Below are positions 1 to 10,633 of a DNA stretch of 64,000 nt, one piece after another (the first letter of the stretch is position 1; the number at the start of each line of letters is the position of its first letter). The stretch comes from Humulus lupulus (Eukaryota > Streptophyta > Magnoliopsida > Rosales > Cannabaceae), in the NCBI RefSeq assembly GCF_963169125.1, contig NC_084798.1, positions 198,519,481-198,583,480 of the forward strand, read 5' to 3'. Both the position numbers and the translations under genes were made by a program. The notes under the pieces are model-generated. The model was given only the letters and a program-made list of their open reading frames with translations. It had not been told where the DNA came from and made no database searches.

Positions 1-325
1 ATATGTAGTCTTATATTAAATATTATTATTATAATAGTTTTTTTTAATATTTAAACTTACATTAATATAATTAATAATTGCAACGCCTTACTACCTAGGG
101 ACCATTACATTGTGTATTTTAAATAGTGCTAAACTCGCCAAACGAGTCATGTGATAGTTAGAATCCTGTGATCCGCAGGGGGAAAGACTGGGTAAAAGCT
201 GTGCAATCCCACATCGTCTGGGGAATGTCAAGTGTGATGATTCTAAGACTGTGTAGGTATGGGACTACACAGTTGAAAATGACTTAAATTGATTGATGTG
301 TACTACCTATATCAACAAGATGCAT

Positions 326-2229
326 TAATAAATCTACAAAATAGAGTTATTTTACCATATTTTATATGTTAATTGTTGCTTAGTTCTTGAGTTTTTAATT
401 GATTTATTAAGTTTTTAAGTAATTTTGAATTTATTAGTCTAATTTTGATTTTATATATTTTTGTGTGTTTTTATAGTTATTTTGTTGTAAGATGTGGTAG
501 TTAATTATTTGAATTAATGTTGTTTAGTTTGAGGTAAAAAAATGTTGTATTATTGAACTTAAATGTTAAATATAAATTAAGTTATAATTAATATTTTCAA
601 ATAATTAACTTAATTTATATTATAATTTAAAATATTTTATTATGATTTATTTTATATTTATTTTGTAGGGAATTTATTGTATGTTTGTGCTAAAAAGTAA
701 GGAAAAGAAAGAATTGGCAAAAATGAAAAGCAAGACCAAGCCAGCAGCTCTCCCCAAGCCCTTCGGCCCACGCCACCTAGCCCGTTTGCCTCACAATCCA
801 GTAGCAGCACCTAATCGTGGGCCTACCTTCTTCCTCCAAACGAGCCCAACAGCTTCCTCCAACTCCACGGATCCAGTCCACCAGCACGCCAGGCCCGTAT
901 GGCCCCCTTCAGCCAGACGCCCCAGGCCCACCACTCGGCCCAGGCCCATGACGCCTCCTTCCTTCAGCCTGGCCCAATCTACCTAGCCCATCTTCCAACA
1001 ACCACCACAAAGCTGCCTTTCCCTCTTTTTTGAGCCCAACAAAAGCATATATGTTCCCTTGTCGCCTTTTCTAAAAATACCAACTTTTTACCCAAACTTT
1101 TCTACACATTTTACCCCAAAATCATCATTACACCCTAAAATTTACCTCTATTTGCTATATTATTATTAATTTAATTAATTTAAATTGATTATTTTAATAC
1201 TCTCATTTTGGCTATAAATAGGGAATTTTCAAGACCATTTGGGAGTGCTTATTTTGGGAGAGGTCATACCACAAAGTTTCTACACTTTCAAACATCTCTA
1301 TTCTCTTCATCTTCTTCTTCTTTTTGGTTAATTTTCTGTGTATTTTTAGAGGAACAATTTGGGGGTTTTCCTCCAAATTTTCCTTAGTTATGTTTGTAAT
1401 TTTTTTGTTCGTATTTTCTATTCTAGTTATGAGTTTCTAATCTTTTTAAGATTATTAAGGTGATGATGAAACAATATGTAAATAGATAGTATTTATTTTG
1501 TATGTTAATTTCCCATTTTGTGCAACAAAATTTATGGATTTTTCTTTTTCAAATATATTCTTTCATCTTAAATATCATGTATTTTTTATTGTTAGCACAT
1601 ATTTACACTTTGTTCTTCATTAGTGCAAAAACGTAATTTTCTTTGTGTAAGATGTGTCATTAAATTGTACACATCCAATGCTTAGAACAAAAATATTATG
1701 TTTTGCCTTATAAATAATGTTATTTGATTTTTTATTGTTTCATTAGGTTGATTCACATTAAATACTTTGAAATTATACTTTTTGAAAAGTAACGAAAAAT
1801 ATTATCTTTTTAGAAGTATTTTGTGCTTAAAATTATAAATCTATTTGGAAAATGATAGTTTGATTTATTTTAACTATCACTAAAACTTGGGAATCAATGT
1901 ACTTATAAATATTATTGAACTTATATTTTGTGGATTATAATACTTTAATAATCTTTTTTTACCATCTTGATTTCTACTATTAATTTATGTTTATATATTG
2001 TCTTTAATTTCTTTATTACTATCTCTTATTTGAAATTCTTGTCACAAATTATCATCAATTTTTGGAGCTAGGTTAGAATGTATTAATTTTGGTTTAAAAT
2101 AGTTTTCTTTTTTATTTTAGACAACTCATTTGGGTTCGATCTCGTGCTTACATGAACACTGTATTTCATATACGATTCCTGTCCTTGCGAGTTATAAACA
2201 TTTAAAACATACCTGTTTTGGGTTCATCA
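326..2229 (+). mobile_element. Solo LTR (~1.9 kb) inserted in the Cassandra LTR
   Basis: The Cassandra sequence is interrupted between atgcat at 320-325 and its repeat at 2229-2234. With a 5-bp duplication tgcat (321-325 and 2230-2234) the insert is 326-2229, starting TAATAAATCTAC and ending TTCATCA. The start resembles the LTR at 56057 (TGATAACTCTAGG, then TTAGAGTTATTTT), so the initial TA is probably a mutated TG. A TATA box lies at 1213-1220. A GC-rich, proline-coding stretch spans about 730-1000. No gag, pol, PBS or second LTR is seen, so I read it as a solo LTR of a gypsy family I cannot name. Confidence 0.75.
1213..1220 (+). promoter_or_regulatory. TATA box of the solo LTR
   Basis: TATAAATA in the context GGCTATAAATAGGG, about 890 bp into the LTR. 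This is a plausible U3/R boundary promoter. The sequence after it, rich in TCTTCATCTTCTTC, resembles a plant 5' leader. Confidence 0.55.
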
Positions 2230-2248
2230 TGCATCTTCTTTTTGGTAG

Positions 2249-2330
2249 CCCATTACTTGAGAACTCCAAAGTTAAGCGTGCTTGACCTGGAGTAGTCTCA
2301 TGATGGGTGACCTCCTGGGAAGTTTTCCTA
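2249..2330 (+). promoter_or_regulatory. 5S rRNA-derived internal promoter region in Cassandra LTR
   Basis: The stretch matches the 3' two thirds of plant 5S rRNA. The A box AAGTTAAGCGTGCTT lies at 2269-2283, the intermediate element GATGGGTG at 2302-2309, and the C box CCTCCTGGGAAGT at 2311-2323. These are the RNA polymerase III promoter elements of 5S genes. It is not a 5S gene: both ends of the rRNA are missing or diverged, and the stretch lies inside an LTR. Whether pol III uses it is unknown. Confidence 0.88.
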
Positions 2331-3160
2331 CGAAGTGTGTGAGGGATGACAAAGCATGTTGGAAAGACTCGTGTTGGTTTGCAGGGCCAGTTGTCATTCC
2401 AGGGAGCAGTCATAATGACGTGGGGCGTTACAAGTCATTTGGCCATAATCGTGTAACTACACGCGATTAACGGTTTAGGGTTAAAAATTTTGGTCAAAGA
2501 TACAAACGTTTCGCTAAAACGTTTACTGTATACATGGGATCCCAAAATACATTTAAAAGGTTAATTACTAAAAAAAAAGTTACAACCTGCCGAACTAAGC
2601 GGAAAAATAGGGTTTGACCCTAGTTCCTCTTTAAACCATCGGGCGTGGTGGTCGAGCAGTCGCATATGTACACATCCTCACCTAAGCTCTCCAACTCAAG
2701 GATGGTCCAGCTTTCTTTTCCCTTTACCTGCCCCACAAAGCACCCGTGAGCCAAGGCTCAGCAAGAAAACTTAAACATGCTCATAAGAAGTTAACAACAT
2801 ATATCCAAATCATAACAAGCATGCCTAGTAGTAATAACCATACTCATGCATGCATACCAATCATCTAAATGACTACAGTGTTATATGGGACCAATTGCCC
2901 TAGATAAATGATCAATGAATCATATCGAGGCCCAATGCTCAAAATACATTATTATGGAATCATACTGGCTCAACGCCCTAGGATATGAGAGTAATGAGTC
3001 ACCCTGGGGCCCTTTGCCCTATCCTCTATATAACCAGCCCTGGAACTAGCCCAGCGTACTTGGAACTTTAGTTATCTTCGACCCATAGGTCGGTCAAGCG
3101 TATGATGCGTTCCTGATTAGGCTAAATCATATGGACCAGCGCTCCGCGCTATCACCATGC

Positions 3161-3338
3161 TTGACTAATAAGTCAATATTTTACGACTAGCACTCACTGT
3201 GCTAATGTCGTCCTTCACTAATAATTCAACGCTTTACGATCAGCACTCACCGTGCTAATGTCATCATTGACTAATAAGTCAATGCTTTACGGCCAGCACT
3301 CACCGTGCTAATGTCGTCCTTGACTAATAAGTCAATGC
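3161..3338. repeat. 53-bp tandem repeat in left gypsy LTR
   Basis: Unit starts TTGACTAATAAGTCAA and continues through CAGCACTCACCGTGCTAATG. Starts fall at 3161, 3214, 3267 and 3320, a period of 53. The unit contains two small palindromes (TTGACTAATAAGTCAA and CAGCACTCACCGTGCT). The right LTR has more copies. Confidence 0.85.
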
Positions 3339-5378
3339 TAGGATATGGGACTAATAAGTCACCCTGGGTCCCTTTACCCTATCCTCTGTATAACCAGCTT
3401 TGGAGCTGATCTAACGTACCTGGCGCTGAGTTTTCCCCGACCAGGTCAGTCAAGCGTATGATACGCTCCTGGTTAAGCATAACCATAACGACCAGCGCGC
3501 AACGTGCTATTGCCGCCCTTGACTAATAAGTCAAGCCCTTCTCAATAAGATAATGCAAACATACATATATCATATGTCAAGTATCTAGATATAATATATT
3601 CAACATGCTTAATTAACAATCATAAGCATAATCATAATCATGCACATACTCAGGCGTTCATGCCCTATTCATGTTCCTGTTCAACAATTCGAGAATCACA
3701 AGCATAATAATAATCATGAACATTTACAGAGACTCGGGCTCTGATCAATTCTATATTCAACATTCAGGCCACGCCATAATCACATGTATCACATACTGGG
3801 TGCAATTTTCTTACCTTTAGTCCAAACACAGGTTACCAATACACAACCCTCAAGCACGATCCTGATTCTGAGCCCCTGGCGATAACCAAGTCACAACCAT
3901 AATATAGAATCTCATCAAAAACGAGTAAATAAAGGCTTTTGGACCGAGTCCTAGCCTCCGAGATATCGAACCCTACTAAACCGGGTAGTGGGATCGATCC
4001 CGAGCCCTTAGGTTTAAGTTCCTAGGACTAAAAACCCATTTTGGCAAAAACTGCCCTTTTGGGCTGCGACCCCAAAATCCTGAGCCGCGGCCTGCTCAAG
4101 AATAAGGGCTCATCCTCTTCACTATCTGCGCCATGGGCCGCGGCCTTCCAAAAAGGGGTCACCACCCAAGGTGCCCCCAACAGCCAAAAACAATTCTTTT
4201 TTCAAGCCTGGGTCGTGGCACACAATAAAAGGGTCGCGACCTAACCACGAACACAACCCAAAAACCTCCATTTTCTCATTTCAAATCCTTCCAAAAAAAC
4301 TATCCAAACATACCCAAACCTCAAAAACAAAGTTCTCAATCATCTCAATGGCCCACAACCATCGAAACTCAAGCTTCAAATCACTCAAAAACTCATCAAA
4401 ACGTAAAATCAAATTTCAAAACTTATGAAATTTCAGGAAACGGAAACTCAGAAATTCAAAGCATAAATCACCTCTGATTATGTTGTTTCTCGCTGAATCC
4501 TCTGGTTAATAATCTTCTAATCTTTCCTAGAATTGTTATGACTCGTTCCTTGCTTGAATCCGAGTCCTAAAGCTTTGTTTCCTTCGAAAATGCTAACAGG
4601 CGTCAAATGACAAACGGGAGAAAGAGAGAATCGTACGTTCTCTTTTAATATATATTATGTCAGGTTACTTCAAGCTTAAGTAACTTTAAGTAAATCCTAA
4701 TGCCCGGGGCCAAATAGTCAAAATCTCCAGAATTCCCTCCTGATCTCATTAACTCTCAATATATCATCAAATATTTATTCCCATTACCCAATAACCTGGT
4801 AATGTATTAAATACCCAATATACCCCTTGACTCACACCGAGTCAAATATGGGTCTTGTTGTGAATTTCCCTCTAGCTTGCTCCATAGAATCGTCTAGTGC
4901 CGAGTAACCCAAATATATCCACATAATAATGTGGTCCTACACATATATCACATATATGCCAAATATACTCATAACAGGCCAAATTACAAAAATTGCCCTT
5001 TTAACTAGAAATGCGCCCACACGCATATTTAATACACCTAACACATGCATATCAAGTCATATTATAATATAACTCACATAATCATATAATAATACACATA
5101 TATATATCACATAATCACATAATTACCACAACTTGTCGTCTTGGCCCCCCTAATCAAGGCCCTAACCCTTATTAAGTAATTTGGGGTGTTATAACTATCC
5201 CATCCTTACAGAAATTTCGTCCTCAAAATTTTACCTGAATAGGTCGGGATATAGATCCTGCATTTCTAATTCCAGTTCCCAGGTCGCTCCCTTAACCTTA
5301 CTGTTTTTGTATAATACCTTAACCAAATGTATAGTTTTGTTCCTCAAAATCTTGTTCTTTCTGTCTCATCTGGGCTGG

Positions 5379-7800
5379 CTATTTCTCATAAGATAACTTA
5401 GCCTCCAATCCCAGATCCTCATAACTCAACACATGAGTCTCATCTAACACATGTTTCCTCAACATGGAAATATGAAATACATTGTATACGATCAACAGTG
5501 CTGAAGATAAGGCCAATCTATAAGCCACCTGACCAATCCTATCCAGGATTACAAACGGTCCTACTAATCTAAGGCTCAACCTGCCCTTTTTCCCAACTCT
5601 CCTCACCCTTTTCCATGGTGATACCCTGAGGAAGATATAGTCTTCCACTTGGAACTCTACGTTCCTTCATTTCAGATCAACATAACTTTTCTATATATTT
5701 TGAGAAGCGAGCATTCGAGCTCTAATCTTTTCAATAACCTCAATGGTCCTCTGAACTACCTCAGAACCCAGTTACTTTTTCCCTCACCCATCTCATCTTA
5801 TTGAATGGGTGATCTATACTTCCTACCCTACAACATCTCATAAGGTGCCCCTCCAATAATTGGATAGCTCTATCTGATTTACCATCAGTACAAGGATAAT
5901 AAGTTGTATTGAACTCCAACTACATACTCATCACCTTCTGTAACCTTCCCCAAAACTTGGAAGTAAAAATAGGGTCTCCATCTAATAAGATATACCTCGA
6001 ATTCCATGAAGGCGTACAATCTCTCTCTCACATAGATTTGCATACTGGTCAACTGGATTATGCATCCTCACTGATAAAAAGCGAGCTGACTTCAATACCG
6101 CCCCATAATAACCCGAATTGAATCACACTGACCCACTATCCTAAGCAACCCCATCACGAAATCCATCGTGATGTCCTCCCACTTCCACTTTTGGATACAC
6201 AAAGGTTGTAATGGCCTTACTTGTTTCTAATACTCTGCCTTGACCTGCTAACAGGTCAGGCACTTTGCCATGTATTCAGTTACGTCCCTCTCCATCCCAG
6301 GCCACCACTATAAAGCTTTCATATCCTGGTACATCTTCATGGTGCCCAGATGAGGAGAATAAGGGGTAATATGAGATTCATCCAGAATCTCCCGTTTAAT
6401 CCCAGTGTCCATCGGATCCCAAGTTTGATCCTTATACCTCAATAAACTCATGTCTGACACTGCATAGTCCTTAGCTAATCCAGCTAAGACATCCTCTCTA
6501 GTCCTTCCCATCTGTGGGTCACTCAACTGTTTCCTTTACTCCTCTCTAAAAGAGTAAACTCAAGTGTAATGTTGGCCACCTAGCCCACCAGTAACTCTAC
6601 TCTAGTTCTGGTCATATCATTCAACTGATGTGATGCATAGGCAATCACTATTTTCTGTCAATGAGGTAAAAATTCTTGAGAACTCTTCCACAAAGCACAT
6701 GTAATACCCTGCCAATCCAAGGTAACTCCTGATCTCTAAGGCGTTCCTTGGCCTTGACCAATCTCTAACTAAGAGTATATCATAATATTGTCGACAAAGA
6801 TGATCACAAACCAATTCAAATATTCTTTGAACACCCTGTTCATCTATTTCATAAGTGCTACCAGAGCATTAGCCAATCCAACAGACATGACTCAACACTC
6901 CTAGTGCCCATATCTGATGTAAAAGGTAGTCTTCTGCTTATCCTTCTCCCTGATCTTTAGCTGGTAATAACCATATCAAAGATCCACCTTGGAGAATACC
7001 ATCTTACTCAATAACTGAACCTTTGGTTCCTACAGCTCTGTTAAAGTCATTCAATACAATGCCCTAGACCTGGTTCCGTCCCTAACACCAACATAATCAC
7101 CATTCTATCTCTTTGTGTAGAGGTAACCCTGGCAATTCCCCTGGAAACACATCTAGAAACTCACAGACTAATCCAGTCTGTCCTGGTCCCACTAGCACGA
7201 CTTGAGTGGTATCCACCAAACTAGCTAAGAGTCCTATGCATCCTCCTGCAATAGGTCTTTAGCTCTAAGTAAAAATTTCATAAATATACGGGGTCCATGC
7301 ACATTGCCAACAATTACAGGGGTTTCTCACCCTCAAGCCCAAGGGTTACTATTTTTTTTCTTGCAATCTACCACTGCCCCATAATTGGCTAACCAATCCA
7401 TATCCATGATCATATAGAAGTCGATCATAACCAACTCTATCAAATCAATTGATGAGTTCTTTCCCACAATAATCTAACTCATCTTTTAAAATTACCAATA
7501 GGGTACCAAATTCTCATCACAACATAATCATGTAATCTGTATATCAAGTCTATGCCTCTCTAGATGCAACAATACAAGGAACAACATGGCACCAAAACCA
7601 ATTAGCATAATACAAGAATCAAAACCAGGAAGTTGACCTGCCACTACTGAAGAACCAGCCTCAGTCTAAGTCTCTGACTCTGACTGCATTAGAGCGAACA
7701 CTCGAGCTGGAGTCGAGCTATTCGCCCCCTTTGGTTCATCCTTCCTCAACCTTGGGCAATCCCTCTTGAAGTGCCCAACTATCCCACATAAGAAACATCC
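5379..7800 (-). pseudogene. Remnant of gypsy pol (RT and integrase pieces)
   Basis: Read right to left, the fragments are a possible protease/linker area near 7300-7700, an RT thumb-like piece at 6617-6814 (SYLGLAGYYMCFVEEFSRI), a region before the integrase core at 6308-6526 (HITPYSPHLGTMKMYQDM), and the integrase C-terminus at 5379-5648 (VYNVFHISMLRKHVLD). These are typical of Del/Tekay-type chromovirus polyproteins, whose products copy the element RNA and insert it into chromatin. Stops and frame changes separate the pieces. I could not find a clean RT catalytic YxDD box or an intact integrase DDE core. The span is shorter than a full pol, so internal deletions are likely. It cannot be functional. 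Confidence 0.8.
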
Positions 7801-8819
7801 TCTTGCTTGGCATTACCTCAGATTACGTCTCTTGCACCGAGTGCATTCTGGGTAAAGTTTCCAATCCTCATCCTCGCCCTGATGGCCTATCTGAACATTT
7901 CGAAACTCTTTATCTAGTCCAGAGGTATCGAAATGTTGTCAAATTTTCTTTTCTGATCACTGAGACCTCTACCCCTGCCTGGTCCAATAAACGGAGGTAT
8001 CATTGCCTGAGCTCCACGCTCTTCGGCACTCTCCTTCCATATCTCATTTCCTATGCCCTCAAACACAAGAGCCCTCCCTACCAACTAAGCATAGGTAGAG
8101 ATCTCATATACTGGGGCAATTCTAATGCCCTCAACTATTATGGAATTCAATCCCTTGATAAATCGCTCTTTCCGAGCTACATCCGTGGGTACCATATCAA
8201 AAGAAAACTTGGCCAACCCATTGAATTTGTTAACATACTCTGTTACTGTTGTATTTCCCTGAACCAGGTTCAGAAATTCATTTGTCTTAGCAGTCTTGAC
8301 TGCATCCCAATGATATCTTTCATTAAACAACTACCTAAATTCTTTCCAATTCATTGCAGCTGTATCTCGTGTCTGGGATACCACTTCCCACCACGTTCAG
8401 ACATCTTCCCGCGACATATATGTAGCAAAGATAACCCTATCATGACCCACCACCCTCATACTGTCGAGGATGGAACTGATCAGGCCCATCCATTATTCAG
8501 CTCTGAATGGATCTAGGCCTCCCTAAAAAACTAGAGGGTAATATTCCTGAAATCTCTCATATAGAAATTCCCATCTGTTCTCAACCCTAGGCTAAGCCAA
8601 AACTGGTGCCACTCCTGACATAACAAAGGAAGATGTGTTCCCTGGCAGATGCTGCTGTTTTAAACATCTAATCTCTTCCTCTTGCCTCTGCAATCTTAAT
8701 TTCATATCCGTAAACACATGTTGCCAATTATGAGGGGCAGGCGGAGGGCTCAGGCCCTGGCTATAATTCCTAGCCTCAGTATAACCACCATCGGGTCCCA
8801 TTAACTGCCTTGGGTTCAT
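7770..8819 (-). pseudogene. Remnant of gypsy gag
   Basis: Two open pieces remain. Bases 8592-8819 encode an N-terminal part with a proline-rich and glutamine/glutamate-rich stretch. Bases 8085-8330 encode a retrotransposon gag core (VTEYVNKFNGLAKFSFDMVP). A likely CCHC zinc knuckle with C-x2-C-x4-H-x4-C spacing lies near 7750-7800. Gag would form the virus-like particle and the knuckle would bind element RNA. Frame breaks between the pieces make this a pseudogene. Confidence 0.75.
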
Positions 8820-9253
8820 AACCTCTGATTTAGTCTGTAGTCAATAACTTGGCCCATTAAACATGATGAGCACATTCAAAAGCCTTCCCCCACGGGGACA
8901 ATCACACAGCATCACACTTACATACCACTGCAGTACCAAAATATATGCCCACAACATTCATGCATCAATCAATAACCCCTGCTCTTGACAACAAAATATC
9001 ATGCTCTTAACTCCAGCATATAGATAACACATTCATATATTCACTGAGCAGGTAATCACATAATCATATCAATAGTCAAGGGCCAGGCCCATAATCTCAT
9101 GCTTCCTAATAAGGCATGTAGGTAAAACATTTATATCTTATCTAAGCAGTTAACACATAACCACATAAATAGTCACCATACCTTGACTGGAGCTTGTATT
9201 TAGTGATGAGTGTACATGCCCAGCTTGTCTTCAGGAACCCTTAACCTTGGCTC
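8820..9253 (-). other. Untranslated leader of the Tekay-like element
   Basis: This stretch lies between the start of the gag remnant and the primer-binding site. No coding sequence is seen. It is the expected position of the 5' leader of the element, read on the minus strand. Confidence 0.6.
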
Positions 9254-9265
9254 GCTCTGATACCA
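9254..9265 (-). promoter_or_regulatory. Primer-binding site (tRNA-Met type)
   Basis: The reverse complement is TGGTATCAGAGC, the common plant PBS matching the 3' end of initiator tRNA-Met. It lies three bases inside the right LTR edge at 9269, which fixes the minus orientation of the element. Confidence 0.88.
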
Positions 9266-9268
9266 AGT

Positions 9269-10464
9269 TGTAAAGTCTTACTACCCAGGGACCGTTACAC
9301 TGTGTATTTTAAATAATGCTAAATGAGTCATTTGGCCATAATCGTGTAACTAAACGTGATTAACAGTTTAGGGTTAAAAATTTTGGTTAATGATACAAAC
9401 GTTTCACTAAAATGTTTATTATATAAATGGGATCCCAAAATACATTTATAAGGTTAATTATAATAAAAGAGTTACAACCTGCCGACCTAAGCGGCAAAAT
9501 AGGGTTTGACCCTAGTTTCTCTTTAAACCCTCGGCCGTGGTGGTCGATCAGTCGCATATGTACACATCATCACCTAAGCTCTCCAACTCAAGGGTGGTCC
9601 AGCTTTCTTTTCCCTTTACCTGCACCACAAAGCACCTGCGAGCCAAGGCTTATCAAGAAAACTTAAACATGCTCATAAGCAGTTAACAACATATATCCAA
9701 ATCATAACAAGCATGCCTAACAGTAATAACCCTACTCATGCATGCATACCAATCATATAAATGACTATAATTTCATATGGGACCAATTACCCTAGATAAA
9801 TGATCAATTAATCATATCGGGGATCGATTCCCAAAATACATGATTATGGAATTATTTGGGCTCAACGCCCAAGGATATGGGACTAATGAGCCACTCTGGG
9901 GCCCTTTGCCTTATCCTCTGTATAAACAGCCCTAGAATTGGCCCAGCGTACTTGGTGCTTTAGTTATCTCTGACTCATAAGTCGGTCAAGTGTATGATGC
10001 GCTCCTGATTAGGCTAAATCATATGGACCAGCGCTCCGCGCTATCGCCATGCTTGACTAATAAGTCAGTGCCTTACGACCAGCACTTAGCGTGCTAATGT
10101 CGTCCTCGATTAATAAGTCAATGCTTTATGACCAACACTCACTGTGCTAATGTCGTCCTTAACAATAAGTCAATGCTTTATGACCAGCAATCACTGTGCT
10201 AATGTCGTCCTTGACTAATAAGTCAATACTTTACAACCAACACTCACCGTGCTAATGTCTTCCTTGACTAATAAGTCAATGCTTTACGACAAACACTCAC
10301 CATGCTAATGTCGTCCTTGACTAATAAGTCAATGCTAGGATATGGGACTAATAAGTCACCCCGGGTCCCTTTGCCCTATCCTTTGTATAACCAACTTTAG
10401 ATCTGATCTAGCATACCTGGCACTGAGTTTTCCCCGATCAATAGGTTAGTCAAGCGTATGATGC
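9269..10464 (-). repeat. Partial 5' LTR of the Tekay-like element
   Basis: It starts TGTAAAGTCTTACTACC and runs parallel to 2433-3480 of the left LTR. It is interrupted at 10465 by another LTR beginning TGTAACATCCC. The last bases before that junction are gatgc, the presumed target site. The remaining LTR (about 1.6 kb by comparison with the left copy) is not seen to the right, so it was lost by deletion. Confidence 0.82.
10053..10335. repeat. 53-bp tandem repeat in right gypsy LTR
   Basis: The unit is the same as at 3161-3338. Starts fall at 10053, 10106, 10159, 10211, 10264 and 10317, so there are about five and a half units against three and a half in the left LTR. The array changed length after the LTRs were made. 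Confidence 0.85.
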
Positions 10465-10633
10465 TGTAACATCCCAAATTCCCTAATATGGCTTAGTGGC
10501 TGGATTAGAGGGCCGGGAGGCAATAATTATTTTAATTATGTGTTAATATAGTATGATTATGTCATTATGTGAATTATATTATAATATAATTATGCTTGAC
10601 TGTTTAGAAATATTAAATGTGTGTGTGGGCCCA

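Larger units (their letters stand above)
150..2432 (+). mobile_element. Cassandra-type solo LTR with 5S rRNA-derived domain
   Basis: The LTR runs from TGTGATAGTTAG at 150 to GGGGCGTTACA at 2432. It is flanked by a perfect 5-bp target duplication agtca (145-149 and 2433-2437), and the host gypsy LTR resumes directly after it. Without its internal insertion it is about 374 bp, a Cassandra-like LTR size. The 3' half holds a clear 5S rRNA-like stretch. The 5' half holds the CCCACATCGTCTGGGG and TGTAGGTATGGGACTACACA segments that I associate with Cassandra LTRs. No internal region or second LTR is present, so it is a solo LTR, split by a 1.9-kb LTR at 326-2229. Confidence 0.88.
79..5193 (-). repeat. 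3' LTR of the Tekay-like element (split by Cassandra LTR)
   Basis: The left edge TGCAACGCCTTACTACC matches the right LTR edge at 9269 (TGTAAAGTCTTACTACC). The right edge is GGGGTGTTATA, whose reverse complement is a mutated TGTAACACCCC start. Without the Cassandra insertion (150-2432 plus one 5-bp duplication) the LTR is about 2.83 kb. Bases 2433-3540 align with 9300-10464. It contains four copies of a 53-bp tandem repeat near 3161-3338 and a short GC-rich stretch around 4060-4240. Confidence 0.87.
79..10464 (-). mobile_element. Decayed Ty3/gypsy (Tekay/Del-like) element with later insertions
   Basis: The element is read on the minus strand. Its 3' LTR lies at the left (79-5193), the internal region at 5194-9268, and a partial 5' LTR at the right (9269-10464). 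The primer-binding site complementary to initiator tRNA-Met lies at 9254-9265. A purine-rich tract (rc of 5194-5208) abuts the 3' LTR, next to the conserved GAGGACGAAATTT box typical of Del/Tekay chromoviruses. Fragments of gag, RT and integrase are recognisable, all with stops. The internal region is only about 4.1 kb and no long frame survives, so the copy is dead and partly deleted. The 5' LTR is cut by another LTR at 10465, and its remaining part is not found further right, so no target duplication can be confirmed. Confidence 0.88.

Noticed and set aside
681..986. 101-codon proline-rich frame in the solo LTR
   Set aside because: GC-rich LTR sequence with low-complexity composition, upstream of the LTR TATA box. 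No domain; related LTR at 56057 shows no matching protein.
2249..2330. A 5S rRNA gene
   Set aside because: Only part of the 5S sequence is present, and it is inside a Cassandra LTR with a clear target duplication.
7803..8516. 237-codon plus-strand frame
   Set aside because: It is the antisense shadow of the gypsy gag remnant on the minus strand, where the gag motifs are seen.
9254..9265. tRNA fragments (TGGTATCAGAGC at 9254, 13869, 53046)
   Set aside because: Each is next to an LTR edge and is a primer-binding site. No cloverleaf can be formed.
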